This document shows positions 34,209-47,727 of a stretch of 64,000 nucleotides of DNA, piece after piece; position 1 is the stretch's first letter; each line of letters starts with the position of its first letter. The notes below the pieces were generated by a model, which ran no database searches, was not told the origin of the DNA, and was given only the letters and a program-made list of their open reading frames with translations. The stretch spans positions 21,578,001 to 21,642,000 of the forward strand of contig OU612065.1 of assembly GCA_914767715.1 (NCBI GenBank). Reading direction: 5' to 3'. The DNA is from Membranipora membranacea. Lineage: Eukaryota > Bryozoa > Gymnolaemata > Cheilostomatida > Membraniporidae. The translations under genes were made by a program, and so were the position numbers.

Positions 34209-37200
34209 TCAGAGGCGTTGAAGCTTATATTGCAGTGTTTTGAGTTTAGCTGTTAATCCTTGGACCTCTTCCACATTCCTTGTGACAGACTGAAGCTCTA
34301 CCATGTATCCTGATATCACATCTGCTCCTAATGATGCCATTATACTCCTAAAATATAGTCAGATTATTTCTTCATAATTATGTATAATGTAGGACATTCG
34401 TTATGACAGGGATTGTCTGCACAGTGACATAGAAGAGACAACTCCCAAATTTGAAGTGTTTACAATTTGATCACATGGCATATGGGTTTCTACTATTCAA
34501 GATTTTAGACATGGTTTGCTCATAATTGCTCCACTTTGGGTTTATAAGTTACCTGTCTGACACATTGAGGGTGTGGGGCTGTGCAGTAAAACTCTCCACC
34601 AGCCCAGCTACGACATGAAGCAGATGATACTCTCGTCCTATAGACTGCCAGCGGTTATCCTAAAATCAAGCAATATGATTGATGAACGGTAGTTTCACAT
34701 TTGCACGCTTCACTTAATCAAGATGGTCACAACCCACCCGATCATATGTCACAGATATATAATGGTGACTTACGTCATAGATACAGACTTTAAAATGGTA
34801 ATGATGACAACGATCGTGGTGATAATTTAGTTGGGAAAACTTGTCACAGCAGATATCTGTACAATTTGCTTTGGAATAAAAACGGCTGGAAAATCAGTCT
34901 GGTAACATCGTAAAGTTATATACTCTATATAATATATATATATATATATAACCTATATATTAATCTAATAAACTTTATAATGACTCAATGGGAACAATTC
35001 TCACCTTTGTCTTGTAGATTTTGTTGTAGGTTCTTAATAAAGTTGTGACAGGTATCTGAGATAGCGCCATAGTATTCACAACAAATATATCATCAAATTT
35101 AGACATCAATGATCTCATCTCCATCTGTGTAATTATGTGACCTGCAGGAGAAATGAATTCCTAATGTTGAGCCGCCTAAATATCAGCTGAGCATGTCCCA
35201 CAAAATGAGTGACTTTTAACTAGAAAGAATCACAACTTATAGTATCTCCTCATTTGGGAAAGTGATTTTTCACTAGACAGAATCACAATTCATTACATAC
35301 CATATTATGGCTAAGTTAAACTCTGGCTCATACTTACGCTCTAGGTATTTAGACACTTACCTAGTGGGAAGTATTTGTCGTTGGTACCGAATTTCTTAGC
35401 CAGACTGATAATCTTATTTTGGATGATATGCATTGCATTATCTCTGCCTTGCGCCTCTGTGAACTCCCATTCTACAAACGAAAAAACATTTATGTAAAAC
35501 AGTATAGTTGACACAAGAAAAACGTTCAATGGATGATCATATTTGCTTGCATTTCGTCTCACTTCAATTCTACTAGTAAGATCGGCGGCTCGAGGTGGGG
35601 CAACTCCAAATGCAGTAAACGTGATCTACATTCAAGCAGGGAAGGTATATCCCAAACTCCCTGATTCAAGCAGGGAGGGTGGGATATAACCCACCCTCAC
35701 TGATTCAAGGCAGGTTAGCAGTCCAAATTTACGGGTCTATTTTCTGTCAGTGTTTTTAAATCATGCAGGATGATTCTTTGTTTCTTATACAGATCGAGTG
35801 AGAGATTGTTCATGATAAAGAATATGATGCTAAGTTCATATAGCAGGCTTCTTACCCTTCTCAATAATAGCCGACCAGAGTTCATCGATAAGCATGTGAT
35901 CATAGTGCCCTGCACAGTGAAGTATGGCTAGCTTACACTCAGCGAGGTCAAGAGGATCTGCATATGAGCCGTACAGCTGTAAGATAAATCATAAGACAGC
36001 ATGTAACTTATCTAAAAAGAACTATATCTGCTAATAAATAATTCTTTTTCAGTCGTTATTGCAATTATTCGTTTGCATCTCAATTTCACTTAGATGCCCT
36101 TCACATTCACATCTGGATGTCAATGCAAGCTTAATTCTGTCCTTAAATTGCAGTCATCTTACTAATAGTATACTGATACTGTGCTATTCTAATACGAGTA
36201 CTAAAACTATACTAATACTTATAGTATATTTATACCACAATGAGTTCAATACAACCTCTCAAAAGTGGTTATGTACAAATCCTTACAGTGGTAACATCCA
36301 TGAGCTGAGTGTTGAGTTTATCTATAGCTGCTTGTATCTGTCCGGAGTTCTGTCCTGACGCCGCCAGTCTCTTCACGCTGTCTAGTATCATTATCTGTAC
36401 TCTCGCCACCTTAACAAAAAAAAAGAGACATCGGTAAAACACACATTATACAAGCTTCTCATTAGTCTAAGTGCTCAGACATTACCAAACTTCCATTTGC
36501 AGCCGTCTGGGAACTTAGACTAGCTCAAATACACCATGATGACATCCGATGATGCTTCACCGTTTGGCCGATACATGTGTGTATATCCCTTCTCCAATAG
36601 GTTAACATGATCATATGGATTGAAGATTTGCTAAACGATCACTTTTATAAAGATAGTTTCATTTACGCATGTGTTTTCGGTCCTTAAAAGTTAGCAATTC
36701 TTTGAGTTTTGTTATTATCTCAGCAGAAACTTAACTTTCACTCTATGTCTGAACACAAAAGATCCTACGGAATGACAGCATTTTGTATTGACCATATACT
36801 ATAAATGCCATATATTCCCATATAGCAATTATGGTTATGGTAAACTTACATCTAGTTTCTCCTCTAGGTCGTGTAGTAGATCTCCCTCAGATGTCTCAGC
36901 TCTGTTATAGGAGGCAGACTTAGCACTGATCACAGCTCTTGATAAATACTCAAGTCTCTGCTGCAGGTCCAGAGAGCTGCAAGTATATAACAAATTAAAG
37001 GGTAAAAAACTAGCAGGAGAAACTTGTACAAGATTTGCATTCAAGTAGTTGAAGTGCTCAAACTTTGCCGGAATTATGTTAGTGGCATTTCATTATCAAC
37101 CACATTCCTTCCATGGGAAAGTGATTGATAATGAGCTGGTAATACCATCTGCTGGGCAACGTTTGAAGACTTAAATAAGCAACAAACCAATGAACTTCTC

Positions 37201-40200
37201 TCTTAGTTGCTTGTGTTATCATTGGTTTTCCATTATTTTTACACCAATAAAAAATTTACCCACTCAATCAGGTTATGTTTGACAAAACTGACAACCCAAA
37301 TGATTTTTGTGTTCTGTAGCTTGAACTACTTCTGCAAACCTGGGTTTGTCTGCCAGTTTGTTGAGGATTTTAGCAGCTGCTGCATAGTTTCTATTCTTCT
37401 CATAGTATCTCCAGAGTAGCTCCATAGCCTGAAGCTGAGCCTTACTGGATCCATTACCAGCTTTCCTTCTCAAAAACTCTTCTAGATCCGGTAAAGATAT
37501 CTGAAATCAGAGGCTCATAGTATGAGAACGGGTAGCTGGTAAGATGTAGAGCACACAGGCAGCATTCAAAGATAAAAGACATTGTAATCAAACACGGAAC
37601 TTAATTTTGAATTCTTTTCAATCCAATTTTTGGCAAAATTCATTCAGGAGTTGCCCCCAACAACAACTTACCGAAAACCTCGGAGTAAAGTCACCAGACT
37701 TATAAAAAAAGATGACTTGTTGATGATACATGTAGACGTGGGTTATATCTGAATCATGTTTTCTTTTTTTTGGCCATAGATATTGAATCGAATATGTATA
37801 GATTGATCACAGAGGTAATGTCATTGGAATAGTTCATACGTTATTTTAAGTGTGTGGTGACTTGTAAATGTGAAACAAATTATTTTTGAAAACTTAACAA
37901 TTCAGTTATAAGTCTGATGAGGTTTTACATATAGGCCTATAGAAATTATGTGAATCAACGTGAGCAGGTCAAGGGGTCGTATATTACAGGAAAGTTTTTT
38001 TTATATTTAAATGGCACTTTTGGAAAACATTTTCTTGAAAATGATAAAAAATGCCAATGAGGTTATAAAAAAAAAAGTAATCCTAACCCGTGTTTATTGT
38101 CTGTTGCTTATCTCCAATGTTTTGATTAAATTAATAGGTACATTCATAGACTTTTCATACTATGTATACTAAGTATTTTCAGTCTATGGATATATCCATG
38201 TGATCTGTAACAACAAACCTGCATAAGCTTATCAGTTAGATCCTTTGAGATCATCCACTCATAAAGTTTAACATGGAAAAGTTCATCTGAGCATTTCAGG
38301 GCCAGATGATATATGTGCTCAGCCTGTAAAAGAAATGTTGTGATGAACAGAACAAAAGCAAGCTAGTGTGATGATTGCTAGTTGAGTTCAAGTTTGGGGT
38401 TGGTCATTTAGTATGGGAATAATGAGCAAAACATCCACATCATAATTTCAGCTACCAACAAGATATGACGAAAGGGCAACATACAACAAATCGCAACCAT
38501 CAGAACATTTCGAAGAATAGTCAGCAAAATAGGGCTGCAATATCTGTGCCAATTTGCTCACAGTTTGTAGGCTGCAGGGTGATTCAACCCCAGGACCTTC
38601 ATCACTATCGTGCTGAAGACCCGGCACTTAAACCAACTTAACAGCTTTCTACTTATATGCCAATATAGGTACTTATTATAATGTAGATATTTATTGTAAT
38701 GTAGGTACTTATAATAATGAAGTTACTTACATGTTGTTCAGCTTGCGGAGCGGTAAGTAAAGGAGTGGCTGAGGGAACCGAAGATCCAGGCTTAGATGGA
38801 ACATTTGCTGTAGAGTTGACACTTGAGAAGCTGGTCGATAGCAGGAAATCTAATGTGTCCATAACACATGTGTAGCTATCCTCTCTATTGAATAAATACA
38901 AAAAACTGATGAATGAAAAAATGAATTCGGTATTGAGAAATATACTTAGCATCTGGTTAAACTTTTTAAATTACTATCAATGAATGAAATTTGCTTTGAC
39001 AGACTGACTGAGTAAAATAAGTTGAAAAGCTTGAAAATATTTTCAGCTATCCAAAGAAAGCGCACCAATGACCTGATATCAAGTTATCAAGAAGATGGAC
39101 TGACACAAAAACCTATACTGGGGAGTAAATATTAGCTAGGGTTCAGTTTAGCAAGTTTGTGGGTGACATTGTGTTAGCTAGTGCCAATTTTCACTCTCTT
39201 ATGTAAGAGATTATATAACATAGAGAGGTTGAGTGAATGTTAGCTAGCCATAAATTCCCCTATTTCACTGCTGACTTTTCTCGGGTGAATAATTCACCCT
39301 TTTAAGGTATAATGAAAGATAATATTACCTGGCAGTGAACATGTTGTAACCTGCTGAGTCATCGCTTGGTTCTCCATTCTTATAATAGTACAGTGCTATG
39401 TTCTGTGGGTCCCTCTTATGGGCTGTTGTAAGACAAATATCCAATACACCTTCATAATGTCGTACAGCGGACAACTCCTGGCAAATCTGCTGCAGGTCCA
39501 TATTTGGAGATACCTCTTTGTAAAGCTGGAACACATATATAATATAAGGTCATATGATCATAAAGTTATATGATCATAAGGTTATCCTGAATTTGAATCA
39601 GGGTATCAAGGTATATAAATTCTCTATTCATATGTTATTTATAGGTTTATGGTTTTTGCTAAAGCTAGGATTTATTATTTTGTACTAATTTGTTGTCCCA
39701 CTCCTGTTGGTCCGATTATCACAGGAACTTTTGACTCACATTCATAGCATCATTTAGCCTGTTGGCCCTCTCTGACGATGAAGTGATGCTCTTGACTGAC
39801 TGCACTAGCTCAGTAGCCTTAGAGCACTTAGCCTTATCTAGACTGTAGAGGGAGGGGCACAGCTCCCTTAGTTTAGCACTGATAACATCTGTACAGGCAT
39901 TGTCACCGAGATACTGCTTCACAATCCCGTCGATCATACCCGCATATACCTATAAAGACAGCAGATAGAAGTGTGTTGCTATGCCAAGTTATACATTTCA
40001 GTTTTGAAGGTGATAATTCCAAATGAATCCGTACATTACGATAATAACGGACCGCAGTAATCTTCCACTTGCTAATGAGAAATAATAAAGATGTGGGTGT
40101 GGCTTTTTTTGATGTAACAGATACGTGTTGCCAGAGTTAACGCGAAGTTGGTCGTGGATGCGCTGTAGTTTACAACCTTATCCAAATTAAAAGAAAATAT

Positions 40201-43200
40201 TTCCAGACAGCATCAACAGAGCACAGAGAGTGAGTAAAGCAATGATATAGTCTCTGGGTGAACTACCGATTATCGTACCTCTTCATTCTCAGGTTTCAGT
40301 AGTTGTTTAAGCGTGCTGTCCTTTAGAGTTGCCTTTTGTGGACTGGTCAGGTCTTTAGTCACTACCTCAAACTGATGATCACAGGCTATTTTCCACAGGT
40401 TAAGTACTTCTATACATCTGGATATCAGAACCATCAGTGACTGGAGAGACTGGGCTTCTCTCATCACAGCCTCCTCTGCAATGAATAAACATGATTCATG
40501 TATGTGGCAAGGTTTTGAGACATGTTCAAAATTAATAACTATGGACTTGTTGTGGGCTGTCATACCCAACACCTGGATACTCTAGTAAAAGGTAAGAAAT
40601 AAAAAAATAACTCATATACAGGTTCTAATCGATTATTCTTCATAAACCGTTTAAAAATGAAATATTTGCATTTCACTTTATCCTTATAAATTGGAGTTGT
40701 ATTCTATATTGTTAGTAAGATCAATGAGAGGACGACTTTACATGTCAAGTAAACATTGCGCAATAAAAAATGTGAATATACTATGAGTAAATCAGCGGCA
40801 TACCATGGCAGTGCTTTTTGGTGAGCTCATCAATCTCAGCTCCGCCAGGACCAGCTCTCTGAACCTGCTGTCTCTCCTCTCGATTATCCAGTGAGCTTCC
40901 AAAGCCAAACTGTGAGCTCAGCTTCAGGAAATGTAACAGGTTAGTCAGCTGAGAGATAAACCCAACCAAGAGCTCATCTATTCTAGTCTGTATCTGTAAA
41001 TATTGTTCATTATTCAAGTGATAAATAAAAAAAAGTGATATGATCTATCATATGCGAAGAAACCTCCTCTATCATCTAAGCGCCTTTCTCTAATAATGCT
41101 CGAAAAGTTTTATATCTGCAAACAAATGTTTCATTTTGTGACCATACTTTTAAGATTCTCGTCCCAACCCCTGTAATACCTGCAGTAAAAGAGTTCTCCA
41201 ACATTTCTTCTCGCAGTAGATTATAATGATACATGGATAGCAAGGCTAATAACTTACAATGGTAGTTTTACTTCCAGAAGATTTCACCTCCGCAGCAAGT
41301 CTAGACTCCCAAAGAGGCCTGAAAAAAAAAGAGAAATAGATTTTGAGAACAAAAAATTATCAACCAGCTATCATCAAAAACAATCAGGCAAACTCTTACT
41401 CATGCGAATCATCTACTCTCCACGGTTAGCTCGGGCAGTTGGTGAAAAAAGATAGTAGTACCAGTAACTTACGCTAGTATTCTGGCGAGATATAGACCTA
41501 TACCTCCATGTTTACCAGACAGTACAACATGACCAGGTGGACTGGTCCCTGCTCCTAGTGCTGATACATTAGCTGGGTTACTGAACTTATTAGGGTGTGG
41601 GGTGGACACCTGAGCCGGGTGAAAACCTGCAAATACAAGTTTAATATTATGGACTGAAAAAGGAAAATAAATAAAATTTGAGTGCTACATAAATGAAATT
41701 GAATGTCGCTTATGTTACTTTTGAGACAAATTTGAAGGGTGTTTTAACTTTAATAATGACATAATGAATGATCACAAAAACTAACAATGACTGTTAGTCA
41801 GGTCTTCCACTATCAGTAACATCTCATTCCGTAATTGGTGCAGATGATCCCGTAGCGCCCTGACTGAAGTATTCAAGCACTATTAACATCTCCCGATGTC
41901 ACTGTGTTCTTATGACAGAAATTAAACTAACTCACAGCTTTTGTGATAGGAAGTGATCTATACACATTACTCACTCATTCCCTGGTTGACACTCATATCA
42001 TGGCTCATGCTAAAGTTTGGTCCTAGAGTAGATGGTTTTAGATCAAAGTTGTACCTGGGATTACCGCCGAAGGTAAAGAATGCCTCCTTGGCCCAGTCAT
42101 TAACCTGCAAATGAAAAATCAAAGTGTTAGATTTCCTGTGATAATGCCAAATATAAGCAGTGCACACCCCTTTCATAACTAAGCAATTCCGAATAAGGTA
42201 GCATTAGAACTCGTGATGCTGAAAATGTCTGGAAATACTATGATAACAAAATATATAACCGCTAACTGAAACACTTAACTTGGTAACTTACAGCTAAATT
42301 CCAAATAAAACTTGTGAATATCTTCATCTATTGGAAAAGCTAAGTTAACAAACCTGTGTATCGATGGCTATTTGAGAGCAGAACAGTATGAGGCATGAAG
42401 CGCAGGCCTGATCGACGTTGTGTAGTTTGAAGAATGCCTCTACCTGGGGATTCACGGCTCCCTGGTTACTGATCAGAAGGTGTCTGAGCTGATCTACAGG
42501 TCTCAGCTTCTGGAATATGTAACTTCCCTGGTGGAAGTAAACAAATGGAAAGGATGAGTTTGTGTTTTCCAGAGACTTAGATCCTGGGTTTGATTCCAGT
42601 CAATGCACACATCTTCTCACCAAGAAGCAAATCAGATTGTAGTTCATTTAAATAATGGATTTTACCTTTAATATAATATAATTCTCGATTTAAATCATTG
42701 GTACCAAGATAAAGGGATTCTTCAAGTGGCTACCCAAAGGGAGTAAATATTAGCTCGAGTCTGACTTAATTTTCGCTAGCATAAGTTTACACTAGCTGGT
42801 GTGGCAGTTAAATAAATTAATGGGGTTGAGAAATTGTTAGCTAGCTAGCTAGGAAAGGCGAGCTTTTCCACCTGCAAGTATTTCACTCCTCTAGAGTATG
42901 TTGACATATTTACCATAGTAGTGAGCACTACCATCCTCCTGTTAGATTCCATATGCTGAGTGACTACTAGAGGAGGACTACACTTCTCTACAGAGTTAGC
43001 TGATACCTCACTCCTCCATACTATATCCTCTCCTGTGGGCTCCTCAGTCAGCGCCCACGTGTGACCGTTTATCGACATGGATACCTGGTAGAATTAGTAA
43101 CAGCCATTTAATTGGCATACAACATGAAGTAGATACACTTAGGGGTGTTGGGAGCTGGGACTATCAACCAAGATTTAACTTCCAAGTCCCAATGGGACTA

Positions 43201-46200
43201 AAACCAACAACTCACAGAGTTGACACCAACCGGCGGGCAGTGAATAGCAAGCACGCTTACCATTGCCTCACCGTCCCTGATATTGAATATTAGAAATGTC
43301 AAATGTGTGTCTGTGTCAGTATTAAAATTTGCAGGGATAAAACCAAGAAAAAATCATTTCAATAAAATGTTAATGTATAAAAACCAATACAAAATTGCAA
43401 CAACGGAACCCACATGCGACTCCATAAGCTGTGACTGAAACGGGAAACTGTCAGAGTTAATTGTCCATAGAAGATCATTCTCCTCTGACTGGCTGGCTAC
43501 CATCAGCAGGTTTCCTAAGCAAGAAAAGAGAGCAAATCATCATTCATGTTTTGAACATCAACATCCTGTTATACTTGAGAGTTTTCGTTAACATACAGGA
43601 CAAGCTGTTTAGTATTAGGGTTACTATGCAATTTTTTTTTGGAGGTATTCTCTTGAACATTACAATTTCCTCTTCATGAAACCAGCTCCATGTACTGATT
43701 GAGGAGCATTTTTTCACATTTAATCGTAACTATAATATAATAATATAATAATATAATAATGTTTGATATACATTTTTCCGCATGACAGACCATAAAACTC
43801 CCTGTACAAAAAGGAGTATATTGGACACTATCATCTGGGCATGATGTTTTCCACGTCAAAAGAATGGAAGATGGGATCCATATACACGTTGAACATTTGA
43901 TCCGATATAACACATAATTGGTAAATGCAGTCCTACCATGCAATCAGCTGTCTCTTACCTTTATTATAGTGGGCTGTATGTACTCTGGAAGGTCTCTGAG
44001 CTGCAGTGTTAGAAGAGAACCCAGGAGGAAGCCTGACATGTACTAGTTTGAGCATTCGAGCTCTCGTACCTGGAGCATCGTCGAATCCTCTCATAGTAAA
44101 ATATAGCCTCACACCTAAAATTAACCAAAGCCGGTTAACTACTTGTTTGTGGATTCTTATCCAATGTAACGTCTTCATTTATCGTTATTCATGGAGATGA
44201 ATTGCTAGAGGTCTCCAATAAATATTTTGTGCTGGCTTTATACCCGAGCTCATCTAGTTTGGGAGTAACTTTAGCTATGTCAGGCATGTGCAAAATGGCA
44301 AACTGTAACAGCTTTAATATCATACCTGACGCAGTTATCGCCACTAGATGAAGTTTGACAGACTCGGCCTTTGATACGGGAGCGATGTGTACCAGATTCT
44401 CAAAGTTTGATTTATCCACAGTCCTTGAAGGTAAAACAAAATATTCAACGTATTAAGAGTAAGCCAATATAAGATAGAGTAAGGTATGACAGGATAGTTC
44501 AATTTGAAATACAACAATCATTGAATTCCATATCTGGAATAGCATCATTAGCTTTCTTTTGCCAAACAATGGGCTTGCAAAAATAGCCAGTCCCTAGTAG
44601 CATTCTGGAAAAGCCCAAATCATCGATGTTGAAGGCATTTTATTACCGTCTGCAGTTTTGTAAAGAAGTTGATTTTCCAGGCTATATAATTCATGCTAGT
44701 AGGGACAGCCAATCAGATCAATTTCAGATGAGCCCCTGCGTTAAGTGTTCTAACTGCATGATGTTATGATACTATTTCCATTCTAAGAAAAGAATTTAAT
44801 TCTGTGACAACAATTGATTGAAAACATCATGTGAATGGATGTTGCTTGTTTAGTTGGTAAAGAGCTGCTTAAACTGCTACAAAATATCTACATATAAATA
44901 GATATGTGTTAGTGCGTTTCCATGTATGGGAACAGTGTGAAGGAAAAATCACTCACTTTCTTATTTCTGAAGCCCTCTTACTAACAGACGATGCCGACAG
45001 ATCAGCTACATATGCAGCATCATTTGAGTCCTTCCCTAGATCATAGACCTGGATACTGCCCTGCTCTGATCTGGTATAAAGTGTGTTCCTACCACTGTCT
45101 ATGCAGATCTGTACTATGGGCTCTAAATTATGTTAAAATATGTAAATAATGTAAAAATGAAAACTGGATTATTGAAAATTTTGCAAGTAAGCTGTCCCTG
45201 TGTTGAGCAGGTTCTGCTTTTTTTCTACCAAAACGGTCAATATGAAGAATACAAATCTATCATATGTGTGTGTGTGTGAACATTATTAACTATTAATATT
45301 GTATAAACCACAAAGCGTTCTTTCTTCACAGAAAAAAGAAGAAGAATATACTAGAAAAAAGCTCAGACTTACCTTCATCTTTCTTGAGGAAGCTCGGTGT
45401 GAGGAATGAGAATACAGAATTGTTAGTAAGATTAACCAGTTTACATTTCTTACTGAACCAGCTATCCTCTGCCTGCAATGATGATAATATTTTGAATAAC
45501 TTACAAATGAACATCAATATTTTTTTTCAATTTCATGCAAAGTTCTCCTTTATTTAACTAGATAACCTATGATCAAATATAAGATACCAGTTAGAGCAGT
45601 ATATATTAGCTAGAGTTGAGTTGAGCTAGTTTGGGCTTTGACTTTATATTGATGTTAGTTAGCACAAATTTCCATAAGTTAAGGTGGGAGTTTTTATAAC
45701 ATAATGAGGTTGAGTCAATTTGAGCCAACTGCTAACTGTGCTGTATTATGTCTGCATAAAAGCGAACCTCACCTGCGAATACTGTACTTTGCTAGAGCGC
45801 ATCACAATAAAATTCATGCAACAACATGGTCCAACTTGATCTCACCTGATAGACGACCTCATACAGACAGCCATCCTTAGCACCGAGGAATATTCTACCA
45901 TTATCTGTACCTTGTATAGTAAGGAAGTGTGTATTATCTGTAGGTAGTGTGTACAAAGGCTTAGGTAACAAATTCATATCACAGATCGCTGGATCTCCTG
46001 ATGAACCTATAATAAAATATTGTAAGTTAGTGCTGGCAGAAAAATAACAGATGCTTGGTTACGGTCTTTAAAAAAATTCATGATAAAGTTTTAATGTTGA
46101 TAATGGTATTATGCATGAGCTAGTACGCATAGATTTATATATATATATATATATAATACATCTATGGTATAATGTTACAGTGAGCGAATAATTCTTCCAA

Positions 46201-47727
46201 TGTGAATAACAATACAATAATGATAATAAAAAACTAATTATTGAGGTAGTACATAACATGTTGTCTGAACGGACCTGCTGAATTGACATCTCCGAATGTA
46301 ACTCCAAGCAAGAACAAGTCTATGGGTGTGACAATAACAAGTATATGTGGAATACCGGGGCAGGTTCCTAAAACATGTAGAATAAAGAAAATAGTGAACA
46401 GGATTGTTGCACATAAATACAGACTATTAGAAAACTTGATGCATGCAGGGATTATCCATTTTAGTTTCACTAGCAGTTTATTTGCTTTTTTTTGGGATTT
46501 CACAGCTAGGCGATTTGTCCTGCAGGAGTTAGGAATTTACGGCCTGTCAGCCACTATTTTGCAGTTGCGACGTACAGCTAACGGATCAATTCTTATAACA
46601 CCTTCATACCTTTCTTTGGCTTGACCAGTCCACATGTTATGATAGTCTCCTTCAATGAGTCAAAATAAGCCAGATCTCCACTAGAATAAAAACAATAATA
46701 ATATGTTCAATAAGTGTAAACCTGGCTGTCAGTGCAAAGGGGTAGAACTTAGCAAATGAAGCGTAGTGGGTACGATGGGTGCAGTATAATGATGGTCTTG
46801 TATGAGGAAGGATGGTTTTCTAGCACTTCTAAATTTTATAGTATTGCAATGATCATGCGTCATACCGTAACACTGAGATTGCTGGTACATTGTCTTTTTC
46901 ATATTGCTGCAAAATGGCAGTGAGTCATTGACTAAGTTAGTATTTATGGTGACAATCTACTCACCCAGTCTGATAGTTCCATACATAGACATCACTGTCG
47001 ATGGTGAGCCACGCTCGGTTTATCTCAGGAAACAACCCTAGCATACAGTTACACTGCATACGTGAGAACTGCTGTACAAGCTCAGGAGGGAGAGGCAGAT
47101 TCTTAGCCAGTGAGAGCTCTGGAAGCGGAGGCAACTGAATCCTCTCTGACAGGCTGGGGTAGTCGTGATCATTCAACCCACTGTCATTAGGTGATTCTGA
47201 AATACATAAATAATCAAAAAGTCGATAACATCTATTATATCTATAAACAAACCAGAAGTCTAGAGTCTCATCTCTGTTATTACATCACCCGATTATTAAA
47301 GTTATACAGTTAACCGTCTTACAAAGCTTATTGGTGGACATATCCTACAGGATGAAATTATCCTTTCGAAGATTTTGTTTGTTGTAGGCCTAATTCGTTT
47401 ATATGACATTTATAAAATATTATAGTGTTACTAATATTGAGCTTATTTTCAATGAGCAAAATTACGAAAACTTTCAGTAGATGGGATTGTTGAGTGTTGC
47501 CATAAGTAAGAAATTTATGCCCAAGACTGCAATAACCGAGATTTCTTTCTAATTCAATACAGACTATATATTCTATGAGTTAACTTACGCTCATTGTAGA
47601 CTCGGACCCTCTTAGCCAGGTCATCATAGGTTGCATCAGAGGCTACAAACTTGTCTAGTTCAGCTGTTGCATTGGCTATTGTATCTTGAGGATTCCCAAC
47701 AGCAACAGTTTGGTTGACAAAAGCCAT
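34209..47727 (-). CDS. NUP155: Nuclear pore complex protein Nup155
   Basis: Inner-ring scaffold nucleoporin needed for pore assembly. It has 29 coding exons (- strand): 47589-47727, 46965-47196, 46610-46680, 46275-46367, 45846-46006, 45373-45472, 44957-45122, 44326-44423, 43959-44114, 43414-43514, 42914-43084, 42354-42527, 41975-42104, 41473-41626, 41258-41318, 40804-40993, 40279-40475, 39740-39949, 39329-39525, 38731-38884, 38219-38323, 37340-37500, 36850-36976, 36287-36409, 35856-35976, 35361-35471, 35005-35141, 34553-34659, 34209-34347. Total 4086 nt, 1361 aa (human 1391), with phase kept at every junction. The N-terminal beta-propeller half shows [62 protein letters not shown] and [11 protein letters not shown]. 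The C-terminal alpha-solenoid shows [44 protein letters not shown] and [13 protein letters not shown]. The donor after exon 4 is odd (GTCCGT). The ATG at 47725-47727 begins a short unique N-terminus; an acceptor-like TTTTAG just upstream allows a 5'-UTR exon. Confidence 0.96.
35630..35712. repeat. GGGAGGGT-type foldback in NUP155 intron
   Basis: Nested inverted and direct repeats: TTCAAGCAGGGAGGGTGGGAT against ATAACCCACCCTC and TTCAAGGCAGG, with a second partial copy just before it (CAAGCAGGGAAGGTATATCCC). Same family as 19117-19146. Confidence 0.55.
37040..37180. repeat. Foldback family B, copy 3 (NUP155 intron)
   Basis: Contains GAAGTGCTCAAACTTTGCCG, GGCATTTCATTATCAACCAC and the inverse TGATTGATAATGAG, followed by AACGTTTGAAGACTT. 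More diverged than copies 1 and 2. Confidence 0.6.
38571..38650 (-). repeat. Possible tRNA-derived SINE head
   Basis: On the minus strand, a D-arm-like GTTAAGTTGGTTTAAGTGCC is followed about 30 nt later by a B-box-like GGGGTTGAATCACCC. This is the usual spacing of internal Pol III promoters, but the acceptor stem and anticodon arm do not fold as a proper tRNA. Confidence 0.35.
39112..39310. repeat. Family A copy (NUP155 intron)
   Basis: Best-preserved copy: begins CTATACTGGGGAGTAAATAT, has TTAGCTAGTGCCAATTTTCAC and GAGGTTGAGTGAATGTTAGC, and ends with AATTCACCCTTTTAAGGTAT. The termini are an imperfect inverted repeat. Confidence 0.7.
42731..42900. repeat. Family A copy (NUP155 intron), next to an exon
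   Basis: Starts TACCCAAAGGGAGTAAATAT and ends TTTCACTCCTCTAGAGTATG. Its right end is only 7 bp from the donor hexamer of the exon at 42914-43084, on the intron side. Confidence 0.7.
43140..43285 (-). repeat. Possible SINE-like segment
   Basis: On the minus strand, an A-box-like TGAGGCAATGGTAAGCG is followed by GCCGGTTGGTGTCAACTC, resembling A and B boxes. It then runs into a short hairpin (TAGTCCCATTGGGACTTGG). Weak. Confidence 0.25.
45588..45770. repeat. Family A copy (NUP155 intron)
   Basis: Contains ATATTAGCTAGAGTTGAGTT, GAGCTAGTTTGGGC, TTAGTTAGCAC and AAGGTGGGAGTTTTTATAAC followed by ATAATGAGGTTGAGT, in family order. Confidence 0.65.
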
